From CALVZT01 sp964368755 (GTDB lineage: Bacteria; Bacillota; Clostridia; Christensenellales; UBA1242): a stretch of 42,304 nt of DNA. Below are positions 32,332 through 39,964 of this stretch, piece by piece; the stretch's first letter is position 1; each line of letters starts with the position of its first letter. Where the stretch lies: assembly GCA_964368755.1 (NCBI GenBank), contig CAYJCR010000008.1:1-42304 (forward strand). Reading direction: 5' to 3'. The notes beneath the pieces were generated by a model, which was not told the DNA's origin, did no database searches, and saw only the letters and a program-made list of their open reading frames with translations. Position numbers and translations under genes: made by a program.

Positions 32332-33126
32332 ATGGCAAGAAAGATTGTTTTGACAAGTGGCAAAGGTGGAGTCGGTAAGACTTCTATTTGTGCCAATCTA
32401 GGTTACAAGATTGCAAAAGCAGGATTAAGAGTACTACTAATCGATGTGGATATAGGACTCAACAATCTTGACGTTGTAATGGGTGTAGAGAACAAGATAG
32501 TCTTCGACATTGTTGATGTCTTGGAGAATAAGTGTAGACCCAAACAAGCCATAATACAAGACGTATTCAACCCTACTTTGTTCGTTATGCCATCAGCACA
32601 TTCGTATAACAAGGCCGTTGTAACTACGGACAATATTCGCAAACTGGTCTATCAGCTCGATCCGTATTATGATTATATACTCCTCGATTGCCCGGCGGGT
32701 ATTGATATGCCATTCCAAAGAGCGGTGAAAAGTGCTGATGAAGCTATAGTCGTTGTGACTCCTCATATATCAAGTCTTAGAGATGCTGATAAGGTAATAT
32801 CAATACTTTCATCAATGAATATGTCTAGAATACAGTTGGTCATCAATAGAGTGCGAGGAGATCTTGTCTTATCTAAAGAAATGATTGATGTTGAACAGAT
32901 AACCAGTCTTCTAAGGATAGAACTCCTTGGTGTGATACCCGAAGATGATGAGATTACAACTTCTTCTTCACTTGGGCTTAATGTAAGTGATAGATCATAT
33001 TGTTCGCTTGCATTCAAACAACTTGCCGAAAACTTACATAATGGGACTTCGAATATTTTTGATTGTACTCAGAAGTACAAAGGTGTCATAGGTTATATTC
33101 GTAAGAGCATCAAAAGGAGAGTATAA
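32332..33126 (+). CDS. minD: Septum-site-determining ATPase MinD
   Basis: ParA/MinD ATPase that binds the membrane when ATP-bound and positions the division inhibitor MinC. The 264-residue protein has the deviant Walker A GKGGVGKT (residues 10-17), Walker B-like YDYILLDCPAG (about 115-125), and ends with an amphipathic membrane-targeting helix (YIRKSIKRRV). GGAGGT lies 5 bases before ATG 32332; an in-frame ATG at 32320 would precede that site, so the later start is right. minE follows one base after the stop codon. minC is absent from this cluster and may be elsewhere. Confidence 0.95.
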   Translation: MARKIVLTSGKGGVGKTSICANLGYKIAKAGLRVLLIDVDIGLNNLDVVMGVENKIVFDIVDVLENKCRPKQAIIQDVFNPTLFVMPSAHSYNKAVVTTDNIRKLVYQLDPYYDYILLDCPAGIDMPFQRAVKSADEAIVVVTPHISSLRDADKVISILSSMNMSRIQLVINRVRGDLVLSKEMIDVEQITSLLRIELLGVIPEDDEITTSSSLGLNVSDRSYCSLAFKQLAENLHNGTSNIFDCTQKYKGVIGYIRKSIKRRV

Positions 33127-33127
33127 T

Positions 33128-33373
33128 ATGCTAGAAAAACCTGCAAAAATTGGCGAAAATAGATTGAAAAAAGTATTGATAAATGACAAAATGGAGTTCA
33201 GTAGTGAATTGAAAAAAATACTTCTAAGCGATATAACACGTGTATTAGACAATTATTTGGAAGTTGATGAGGATAGTATTGGGCTTATTGTTAATATCCA
33301 GAGTGACAACACTTACACCATGTCACTAACTGCTTCTATTAGGCATATTAAGTCGTATGGTATTGTCATATAA
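33128..33373 (+). CDS. minE: Division topological specificity factor MinE
   Basis: An 81-residue protein of the usual MinE size. The segment FSSELKKILLSDITRVLDNYLEVDEDSIGLIVNIQ (about 24-58) is the MinE pattern of an anti-MinCD helix or strand followed by the beta-rich dimer domain, and the N-terminal LEKPAKIGENRLKKVLIND should be the membrane-contacting part. It stimulates MinD ATPase to drive pole-to-pole oscillation in other bacteria. The start lies one base after the minD stop, with AAGGAG 7 bases upstream. MinE is missing in Bacillus (which uses DivIVA/MinJ) but occurs in many Clostridia. Confidence 0.88.
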   Translation: MLEKPAKIGENRLKKVLINDKMEFSSELKKILLSDITRVLDNYLEVDEDSIGLIVNIQSDNTYTMSLTASIRHIKSYGIVI

Positions 33374-33399
33374 GTTATCAATATTTAATAATATAAACT

Positions 33400-34260
33400 A
33401 TGCAGAGTCATAATGAAGACAAAATACGAATAACTATTCATCCGCTATTTTTTGCATTCGCGATAGTCTTAGTTGCGATTGGGGAGTATGTTGTATTTGT
33501 CAATTATATGGCAGCGTTATTTTTGCACGAATATGCTCATGCATTTGTTGCTAAGCATAGAGGATATTCAATCAACAATATCAAAGTTTTGCCTTTTGGG
33601 ATAGCACTCAATCTCCGTGATGGTGATATGCACCCAAAGGACGAGGTTGCAATAGCTATGGCTGGACCGTTGGCTAACCTTGTAACAGTATGTATATGTA
33701 TGGCGTTATGGTGGATTTTTCCCCAACTATATCAAGTACTCAATATCTTTGTCTTTGCTAATGCAGTTACACTTGTATTCAATCTTTTGCCAATACTTCC
33801 GCTTGATGGTGGGCGAGTAGTGATCGGATTATTGTCTCAGGTGTGGGAACGTAAAAAAATCTGTAAATTATGTTTTGTGTTCAATATTGTCGTTGGAATA
33901 GTATTACTTAGTATGTTTGTATATGGAATGATATTGCACATATACAATCTAACATATATCTTTATGTCGATATTTGTTATTATAGCTGGCATTCCATCAA
34001 GCAGTATGAGGGATTGTAGATATCTTAGAGCATACTCTTATCCAAAGAGTAATAATGTGTGTCGCACAAAGATTATTGCAATCGATGCTGAACAGCCACT
34101 ATACAAACTGTATAGACATATGTCTAGCAATTATTATCTTATAGCCAATGTTGTCAATAATAAGGGGCAAATAATAGCGACATTAGATGAGTGCGAAATA
34201 GTCAAAGCTCTCGAAAAGAACATTCAGACAAAAAAGTTAAGTGAATGTTTTAGTATTTGA
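33400..34260 (+). CDS. spoIVFB: SpoIVFB-like M50 intramembrane metalloprotease
   Basis: A 286-residue site-2-type protease. The zinc motif HEYAH is at residues 43-47 in a hydrophobic helix, and the second metal ligand is Asp136 in NLLPILPLDGGR. SpoIVFB cleaves pro-sigma-K in the mother cell of sporulating Bacillus; the N-terminal IRITIHPLFF matches this group. A C-terminal region (about 220-286; EQPLYKLYRHMSSNYYLIANVVNNKGQIIATLDE) resembles a single CBS-like module, as in SpoIVFB. The start has no ribosome binding site. It lies 26 bases after minE, probably in one transcript. The substrate could be a different pro-sigma factor. Confidence 0.88.
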   Translation: MQSHNEDKIRITIHPLFFAFAIVLVAIGEYVVFVNYMAALFLHEYAHAFVAKHRGYSINNIKVLPFGIALNLRDGDMHPKDEVAIAMAGPLANLVTVCICMALWWIFPQLYQVLNIFVFANAVTLVFNLLPILPLDGGRVVIGLLSQVWERKKICKLCFVFNIVVGIVLLSMFVYGMILHIYNLTYIFMSIFVIIAGIPSSSMRDCRYLRAYSYPKSNNVCRTKIIAIDAEQPLYKLYRHMSSNYYLIANVVNNKGQIIATLDECEIVKALEKNIQTKKLSECFSI

Positions 34261-34282
34261 TTTGTAGTAAATAATCTCCGTT

Positions 34283-34762
34283 GTGAAGCAACTACTCAAA
34301 TATATACTCGCTAACACAATAGAGTATCAAAAAATTGCAGAAACAAAACATAGTATTACTATTGCACTCGCAAGTGGAATAAGTCTTTTTGTTGCCAATT
34401 TTTTTAGGAATAGCATTATCAATATACTTGCTATTGTGTTCTGTATGGTGTCTGTTGTTATAAGCTTTGTTGCACTATGTGCATCAGGTATTGTCTCTAT
34501 TACACGGCTGTCTAGCAAAACCCATAAGAGTTTGATTTATTACAAATACATCTGTGCCTTATCAGAACAGGACTATGCTAGACAGTTGGTAAAAAAATAT
34601 AATTTTCCTGACCAATACAGCCTTGACGGATTCGAATGCGACCTTGTAGAGCAGATTGTTGCTCTCTCGAAGAGAACTAACACAAAGTTTGTCTTATTCA
34701 ACACAAGCATTATATCATTGTGTATCGGCATAATATTTGGCGTTATATCGGTGGTAGTATGA
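34283..34762 (+). CDS. Small three-helix membrane protein resembling Pycsar TM effectors
   Basis: A 159-residue protein with a GTG start. A short amphipathic N-terminus (LKYILANTIEYQKIAETKHS) leads to two adjacent membrane helices (about 24-41 and 45-69), then a soluble helical segment (YYKYICALSEQDYARQLVKKYN ... DLVEQIVALSKRTNTKFVLFN, about 85-137) and a third helix (about 141-158). This order, including E-Y near the start, D-L-x-x-Q-I-x-x-L-S before the last helix and a K before it, is the pattern of PycTM/DUF5706 proteins, the membrane-disrupting effectors of Pycsar anti-phage systems. The match is from memory and weak, and no adjacent PycC cyclase gene exists. The gene follows spoIVFB by 22 bases with no ribosome site and overlaps the next gene (ATGA). 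Confidence 0.5.
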   Translation: MKQLLKYILANTIEYQKIAETKHSITIALASGISLFVANFFRNSIINILAIVFCMVSVVISFVALCASGIVSITRLSSKTHKSLIYYKYICALSEQDYARQLVKKYNFPDQYSLDGFECDLVEQIVALSKRTNTKFVLFNTSIISLCIGIIFGVISVVV

Positions 34763-35100
34763 GACAAAGATTTGTTGATTGGTTCGTAGGTATACTAGAA
34801 GATGACCCGATACCTTATGGCATAGATGAGATAATCTTCGTAGTAGACAATAGGTATCCACGAGTTAATTTGTCTGTACGTGCTATGGAAAATGACAAAG
34901 ATGGGTTGTTCTATCCGATAGAAAGTGAAGCCTTCCTAGATAGTGAGTTTATCAATTGGAATATAGACGATAAAGTTATGTATCAAAAAGTAAAGTCAAT
35001 GATAGAATATCTGCTCAATCGTTGTGATGAGATAAGGTCACTACGTATTAAGATACAATTTATAGGTAAAAATACTAGATTTTTAGAACAAATACGTTAA
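34759..35100 (+). CDS. Small protein of unknown function
   Basis: A 113-residue soluble protein with no family I recognise. It contains DEIIFVVDNRYPRVNLSVRAME (about 22-43), a beta-rich stretch, and a helical end (DKVMYQKVKSMIEYLLNRCDEIRSLRIKIQFIGKN, about 72-106). ATG 34759 overlaps the stop of the preceding membrane-protein gene (ATGA), so it should be translated by coupling; a longer reading from 34720 lacks a ribosome site. It could be a partner of the preceding protein. No terminator separates it from the DUF4132 gene, which starts 63 bases later. Confidence 0.6.
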   Translation: MRQRFVDWFVGILEDDPIPYGIDEIIFVVDNRYPRVNLSVRAMENDKDGLFYPIESEAFLDSEFINWNIDDKVMYQKVKSMIEYLLNRCDEIRSLRIKIQFIGKNTRFLEQIR

Positions 35101-35162
35101 TTTGTTTTTGTTTTTTGAAGCTATGTGATAGACTATATGAGTAGTTAACAGAGGAGAAAGTT

Positions 35163-37313
35163 ATGAGAATAATAAGAACAGTTCAAGACCTTGAGAATGC
35201 CATAGTAGATACACTTACACCTGCTATTGATGAGATGCTTGCTGTGAGAGTCGCAAGGTATATGATATATGATGAAGGCGAGCCTACCATCGTAGACGAG
35301 ATTGCTAGGAAAGTTGGAATTATAAGTTTGAACAAAGCCAAGATAGAAGACTTTGCTGAGACGGTATCGCAACTTAGAGATAGCAAAGATATATTGAAAG
35401 TATTTGTTGATATACTTCTTAAGTGTAGACAATATGAGCAGATTGTTGTGTTTGTTAACAAACTCGTTGTGTCTCACATAGGTGGAGTGGTCTATGTCAG
35501 CAAGAAGAGAGATTATCGTATTGAAGAGAGATATTTTGATAGATATGTAGAGATTATCAAATATTGTAATATCCCAAATGAAGCTTGCTCAGAGTTCTTT
35601 ATGGAGATAGCAACTTGTGGAGACAATTCTATTATGTATCCATGGAAAGAACCTCTTAGAGAATATGCAGAATCTATCAAAGGTAGCGATACCGATGGTA
35701 TCATATACAAAGAAGTGGAAGCTGTGACTCAAATCGAAGAGACAGAGACTCCATATGAACAGACAAAGTTTGAGATATTCGAGCAGCCTGTCAAAGTCTT
35801 TGTTGAGAAGCCAAAACCTGCTATTGCGCCAAAAACTGTTGCGGTACGTAAAGCATTTGCGAACAAACTTGAGTTTGAACAAGAGGTGCATAACACAACA
35901 GAACTTGCCCAAGAGAGAATGTATGGTATAAGACTTAAGAAGTATTATCAAAAATATAGCATTGCTCCTCACAGTTTCGAAGGTGTTGCAATGACTTATA
36001 TCGTTGAACAATTTAAGTCAATGGAAGATATTGAATTGTCTCAGATCAAAAGTCTATTCTCTGTAGTAGATAAGACTCTTCAGAACAAAATTGCAGATAT
36101 TGTATATGAGGTATCACAGGCAAGAGAAAAGCTATTCAAGAGTAAGTGGGCCATGAGACTTATCAGTGTTATGGCTAGTAGTAAGACTTTGGACAGTATA
36201 TACCCAGTACTTGCAGAGCAGATGAGTAAGAATAAGAATGCTTTTAATTACTTTGCTGATTGCCTTGTCGAATCTGGCAGAAACAGTTTTGTGAAGTTGT
36301 ATAGGTTAGTCAATGCGAATAAACTAACTACAAAACAACGCAACTTCATGGATAAGTGTATTGATAAGTTGGGCAAGGTTAATGCTATCAATGTAGAAGA
36401 GTTGTATGATCAGACAGTTGATGACTTCGGATTGAATGCGAGAGGGGAGAGGGTTTTTGATTTCGGAAGACGTGTGCTTGGTATCAAAGTTGAGAGCAAT
36501 GGAGAGATCAATTATTACAATCTCAAGACTGGCAAGTCTGCAAGAGTATCTGAGAAAGTAGCATTTGAGGACTTGAACATAAAGAGTTATTTGACATTAT
36601 TACGTAAAGCGATACTTGCGCAGACCAAAAGGTTTGTTCAAAAGTTTGAATATGGAATGATGTATTATCAAGACAATTTTGATCGCATCATACTTGGGCA
36701 CAATCTACTTAAGATTCTTGCAGAAGGTGTTGTTTGGGGCAAATATATCTCTGGAGAATTGAAAGAAGTATTCAGAGTATATAATGGCAAGTATGTCCAC
36801 ATATCAGGTCAAGAGTCTGTCGATGGCTATAAGATAGGTATAGTGCATCCTATCGAGCTTGGAGAGTCTCTTGGAGATATCAAAGAACAGATAACCAAAC
36901 CGTTGTTTGCACAACTTGATACTAAGACTTTTAGCAAAAACGAATATCCACAAGGAATCAAATCTATCGAAGGGTTCTTTGGAATAAGCATTAAAACAAA
37001 TGTATTTGTTAACAAACTCAAACATAGAGGTTATGGTATAAACAATCTTAATGAGAGATTTGTATATAGTCAGTTGGTCAAACCTATACATGAAGTTGAT
37101 ACATTAGTTGAGATTGTGATCAACCCCGTTGCATTGAATGAAGAACAATACAATACAACTCAAGTGTCTATGATTAGGCTATACAAGTTGTCAAATATTG
37201 ATAACGACAATGGAGATTATGTATTGTCAGTACAGAATGCATTGCCTATCGAGAAGATATCCCCAAGATTATTCAGTGTAATAATGTCAGAGATAAGCGA
37301 GTGCTTAGAATAA
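35163..37313 (+). CDS. DUF4132 (MolR/YehI-like) protein
   Basis: A 716-residue cytoplasmic protein. The C-terminal half matches the DUF4132 pattern: a run of TRxxLGI-type strand then Gly-Lys-Ser (FGRRVLGIKVESNGEINYYNLKTGKSARVS, about 434-463), Q/E-rich helix, LVWGKY-like core (LLKILAEGVVWGKYISGELKEVFRVYNGKY, about 517-546), a His-Pro pair (GIVHPIELGESLG, about 559-571) and KPLFAQL. The N-terminal half is helical, with little homology I can name, and includes a Pro/Lys-rich linker near residues 217-230. In enteric bacteria DUF4132 is in MolR and YehI, of uncertain role. GAGGAGAAAG precedes the ATG. It stands alone after two unknown small genes and is bounded by a terminator. Confidence 0.78.
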   Translation: MRIIRTVQDLENAIVDTLTPAIDEMLAVRVARYMIYDEGEPTIVDEIARKVGIISLNKAKIEDFAETVSQLRDSKDILKVFVDILLKCRQYEQIVVFVNKLVVSHIGGVVYVSKKRDYRIEERYFDRYVEIIKYCNIPNEACSEFFMEIATCGDNSIMYPWKEPLREYAESIKGSDTDGIIYKEVEAVTQIEETETPYEQTKFEIFEQPVKVFVEKPKPAIAPKTVAVRKAFANKLEFEQEVHNTTELAQERMYGIRLKKYYQKYSIAPHSFEGVAMTYIVEQFKSMEDIELSQIKSLFSVVDKTLQNKIADIVYEVSQAREKLFKSKWAMRLISVMASSKTLDSIYPVLAEQMSKNKNAFNYFADCLVESGRNSFVKLYRLVNANKLTTKQRNFMDKCIDKLGKVNAINVEELYDQTVDDFGLNARGERVFDFGRRVLGIKVESNGEINYYNLKTGKSARVSEKVAFEDLNIKSYLTLLRKAILAQTKRFVQKFEYGMMYYQDNFDRIILGHNLLKILAEGVVWGKYISGELKEVFRVYNGKYVHISGQESVDGYKIGIVHPIELGESLGDIKEQITKPLFAQLDTKTFSKNEYPQGIKSIEGFFGISIKTNVFVNKLKHRGYGINNLNERFVYSQLVKPIHEVDTLVEIVINPVALNEEQYNTTQVSMIRLYKLSNIDNDNGDYVLSVQNALPIEKISPRLFSVIMSEISECLE

Positions 37314-37315
37314 TA

Positions 37316-37350
37316 AAAAAAAGAACCACATTATATTTGTGGTTTTTTTG
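37316..37350. terminator. Bidirectional terminator overlapping the end of the 37331 gene
   Basis: AACCACA (37324-37330), loop TTATATT, TGTGGTT (37338-37344), with A-rich and T-rich flanks. The loop and right arm include the stop codon and last codons of the minus-strand gene. Confidence 0.85.
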
Positions 37351-37933
37351 TTGTACTTCTTGGCTTTGCATTTTGCTTTGATTTGGTAGATTTGTTACTT
37401 TGACTTTTTGATTGAGGTTTTTTCTTAGGAACTTCGGTTGTGGGTTTTGGTGTCACGGGATTTGTGTCCTCAATTGGAGAAGAAGGCTTACAATCGTTCA
37501 ATAAGTATGGTTTAAGTTTGTTGATAAAGTTCTGTTCTTGGTCATTAACTTTTTTTGCAAATGCAACAATCTTGCTGTCGCAGTCCGAATAGTCGGACAA
37601 TAGACAAGTCAAGTCAACTATGCCCATAGTTGAGCCAAGTATCATAAGGCTAGAGAGCTTACGTGGCTTTTTGTTACAAAAAGTTGACATATTGATACTC
37701 ATCCACATACGACTCTTTTCAAAGACATTGAGCCCATGCAAGGTTGTGTTGTATTCATCTGCAAGTTGTTTGCATTCTTCCATAAAGTCAGAATAAAGGT
37801 TGAGTTGTTCGCAAAGTTCTTTTTGAAGTTTGGAGTCTTCAGCCTTGCCTATTATATTGTTGACAGAGCCAAGTGCAGTCTGAATATTCTTATATATTAG
37901 TGATAAAAATTGTTCGTTTTTGTTTTCTTCCAT
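37331..37933 (-). CDS. Helical protein with long basic Pro/Lys-rich tail, unknown function
   Basis: A 200-residue protein. Residues 1-140 are predicted to be a four-helix bundle; the phrase SLIYKNIQTALGSVNNIIGKAEDSKLQKELCEQLNLYSDFMEECKQLADEYN looks ferritin-like or like DUF2383-type clostridial proteins, though no metal ligands are evident. The last 45 residues (about 150-200) are rich in Lys, Pro, Ser and Thr (PKPTTEVPKKKPQSKSQSNKSTKSKQ) and carry a strong positive charge, which suggests binding to DNA, RNA or acidic polymers, or a disordered spacer. The ATG at 37933 has AAGGAG 9 bases upstream; the frame opens 19 codons earlier without one. No gene partners are on the same strand. Confidence 0.65.
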   Translation of the reverse strand: MEENKNEQFLSLIYKNIQTALGSVNNIIGKAEDSKLQKELCEQLNLYSDFMEECKQLADEYNTTLHGLNVFEKSRMWMSINMSTFCNKKPRKLSSLMILGSTMGIVDLTCLLSDYSDCDSKIVAFAKKVNDQEQNFINKLKPYLLNDCKPSSPIEDTNPVTPKPTTEVPKKKPQSKSQSNKSTKSKQNAKPRSTTKKPQI

Positions 37934-38048
37934 AATACTAATCTCCTTTATACAAAAGTAGTTTGTAAAAATAATGTTAAAATATTCCAATTATTTTTTA
38001 TTTTTTGCACATTATACTTTTGATACCTTGGTGTCTTGGGAGTAAACA

Positions 38049-39482
38049 ATGAGAAATAAAATTGGAAAAATAATATTATTTAGTATTGTATTTGGTAGTC
38101 TTGTAATATTCGTTATATTCTCAAATAGTTTCTTTGGAGCTTTTTCATACGGGGTAGGGTATGGTAATAATGTTGCTACTCCATATACCTTTGGATTCTA
38201 TTTGAGTGTTGCAATGTTGATTGTTTTTGTTATATCTTTTATAGCTTTTTGGTTGCTTATACTCAAAGATAAAAAGATTAAGACAAAGGTCTTTATGTTC
38301 ATATTACCAATAACTGTACTATTCGTATGTACATTATTCAATATGATCAATATGACAAGTGGGATGGGCGCAGGGTTTGGTAATTATACCAATCGTATAA
38401 GTGTAGGAATAACAAGTATGCCTATCAACATTATTATTATAACTTGTGTGTCGGCTGTATATCTAGGAATCCTATTCGTTGTACTGTCGCTTTTGCTCAA
38501 TCCAATCAAGAAAGTCCAAGGTGCAGTTGTTGGACTAGCAAGTGGGCATACCGACAAAGAGATAAGGATTGGTGGAAGTTCGGAGATGCAGACAATTGAG
38601 GCAGGGCTTGAGAAGATAAATGACAATCTCAAACAAAACAAAGAAATGCTAGGCAAACTCAACAATGAGTATTCTAAGTATTTACCTGACCAATTTGTGA
38701 AACAATTAGGCAAAAAAAGTATTCTTGATCTATCCCTTGGATGCAATATTCAAAAAGAAGTCACAAGTGTCTTTATAGATATTCGCAATTCAACAAAAAC
38801 AAGCCTTACATTGAGCCTGGCAGAGAACTTTGCTTTTATCAATAGATACTTGGGCATTATAGGTCCGATAGTGCGTAGCAATGGAGGATTCATTGACAAA
38901 TATCTTGGAGATGGAGTGCTTGCCGTGTTTACCAATGCAGATGTAGCGATGAAAGCAAGTACGCAGATAGTGAAGAAGATCCGTGCAGATAGCGATGAAC
39001 TCGGAATCCTTGGTGTAGAAGTAAAGATTGGTATTCATACAGGAGAAGTTGTTATGGGGGTAATAGGTGAGAAAAAACGTCTAAATGCTACAATAATATC
39101 TGAGACAGTCAATATTGCTTCACACTTAGAAAAGATGAATAGAAAACTTGGTACTCAGATATTATTCACCAAAGATACTCTTAACAAAATGCAACGAAGC
39201 AAATGCAACTATCGTTATGTTGGGACATTGCAACTGTCAGAAGCTAAGGCAGAAAACATCAGCGTATTCGAGAATATTGATGTGTACAAAAAAGAAAAAC
39301 AAAACAATCTAATCAAAACTAAGTCAAACTTCGAGAGTGCAATAAGAAGCTATGAGTCAGGTGGTAGTAAGGCAAGAGAACTGCTATGCAAATGTATCGA
39401 AATAGAACCGACAGATGTTGTAGCCAAACTTTATCTTAGCAAGATAAAAGCTCCAAAAATCAAAACAAAAAAAGGTGCTTGA
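38049..39482 (+). CDS. Membrane class III nucleotide cyclase (HAMP + CHD) with unusual active site
   Basis: A 477-residue cyclase, probably making cAMP. Four membrane helices (about 7-25, 50-72, 80-102, 124-150) lead to a HAMP linker (about 151-205) and a class III catalytic domain (about 237-412); a short TPR-like tail (about 425-470) follows. Metal ligands Asp244 (FIDIRNST) and Asp288 (KYLGDGV) are present. The substrate-specifying Lys284 and Thr348 match ATP use, and the transition-state Asn355 is kept. But the Arg expected four residues later is His359 (NIASHLE for NxASRLE). That suggests altered or weak catalysis. GGGAG precedes the ATG. It has no adjacent cAMP-binding gene; the nearest effector-like gene is 3.3 kb upstream. 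Confidence 0.88.
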   Translation: MRNKIGKIILFSIVFGSLVIFVIFSNSFFGAFSYGVGYGNNVATPYTFGFYLSVAMLIVFVISFIAFWLLILKDKKIKTKVFMFILPITVLFVCTLFNMINMTSGMGAGFGNYTNRISVGITSMPINIIIITCVSAVYLGILFVVLSLLLNPIKKVQGAVVGLASGHTDKEIRIGGSSEMQTIEAGLEKINDNLKQNKEMLGKLNNEYSKYLPDQFVKQLGKKSILDLSLGCNIQKEVTSVFIDIRNSTKTSLTLSLAENFAFINRYLGIIGPIVRSNGGFIDKYLGDGVLAVFTNADVAMKASTQIVKKIRADSDELGILGVEVKIGIHTGEVVMGVIGEKKRLNATIISETVNIASHLEKMNRKLGTQILFTKDTLNKMQRSKCNYRYVGTLQLSEAKAENISVFENIDVYKKEKQNNLIKTKSNFESAIRSYESGGSKARELLCKCIEIEPTDVVAKLYLSKIKAPKIKTKKGA

Positions 39483-39503
39483 TAACAATCGGGCACTTTT
39501 TTT
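39466..39503 (+). terminator. Intrinsic terminator after the cyclase gene
   Basis: An 8-bp stem (39471-39478 with 39493-39500, one G-T pair) whose left arm covers the last codons, then a T run. Confidence 0.75.
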
Positions 39504-39542
39504 ATTAAATAAAAATATTTTGTATTAAATTGCTTATTATTA

Positions 39543-39571
39543 TTGACAAAGATTATGTTTTGTGTTAAAAA
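39543..39571 (+). promoter_or_regulatory. Promoter of the rplU operon
   Basis: Perfect TTGACA (39543-39548), a 17-base spacer and TAAAAA (39566-39571) with an upstream TG. The predicted start near 39578 gives an 80-base leader. Confidence 0.6.
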
Positions 39572-39617
39572 TGTTTGTAACTGCTTAAGGAAGGTAATAG
39601 AAGAGGCATATTATTGT

Positions 39618-39650
39618 CCACCTTAGCTTAGCAAGTCCTAATAAGGGAGG
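39618..39650 (+). promoter_or_regulatory. RBS-sequestering hairpin in the rplU leader (L21-leader type)
   Basis: CCACCTTA (39618-39625) is complementary to TAAGGGAGG (39642-39650), which contains the rplU ribosome binding site, with one mismatch or bulge, around a 16-base loop. Pairing would hide the ribosome site. Ribosomal-protein leaders, including L21 leaders of Firmicutes, work this way; the regulator (probably bL21) is inferred. Confidence 0.6.
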
Positions 39651-39657
39651 AAAACAA

Positions 39658-39963
39658 ATGTTCGCAATAATTGAGACTGGCGGAAAACAGTACAAAGTTG
39701 AACAAGGACAAACAATTGATATCGAGAAAATCTCAAGACCAGTTGGTGACAAGGTTACTTTACCTGTTCTTTTGATTTCGGCTGATGATAAGACAAGAGC
39801 TGGCAACCCAATACTTACAGATGTTGAGTGTGTTGCTGAGATAGTTGCTCATGGCAAGGCTGATAAGATCGTAGTATTTAAGTACAAGCCTAAGAAAAAT
39901 GTCCGCAAGAAACAAGGTCATCGTCAACCATTTACTCGTGTTAAGATAGTAAGTATTAAGTAA
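39658..39963 (+). CDS. rplU: Ribosomal protein bL21
   Basis: Large-subunit protein. The 101-residue length is normal. The start MFAIIETGGKQYKVEQGQ is the family signature, and the C-terminal KPKKNVRKKQGHRQPFTRVKI holds the rRNA-binding basic stretch. GGGAGG lies 7 bases before the ATG. It is the first gene of the conserved rplU-prp-rpmA order. Expression may be controlled by the upstream hairpin that covers its ribosome site. Confidence 0.98.
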   Translation: MFAIIETGGKQYKVEQGQTIDIEKISRPVGDKVTLPVLLISADDKTRAGNPILTDVECVAEIVAHGKADKIVVFKYKPKKNVRKKQGHRQPFTRVKIVSIK

Positions 39964-39964
39964 T

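Noticed and set aside
34283..39482. A classical Pycsar defence operon
   Set aside because: The cyclase is membrane-bound with HAMP, lies in a separate unit with its own terminator, and keeps ATP-type substrate residues; only a loose link is proposed.
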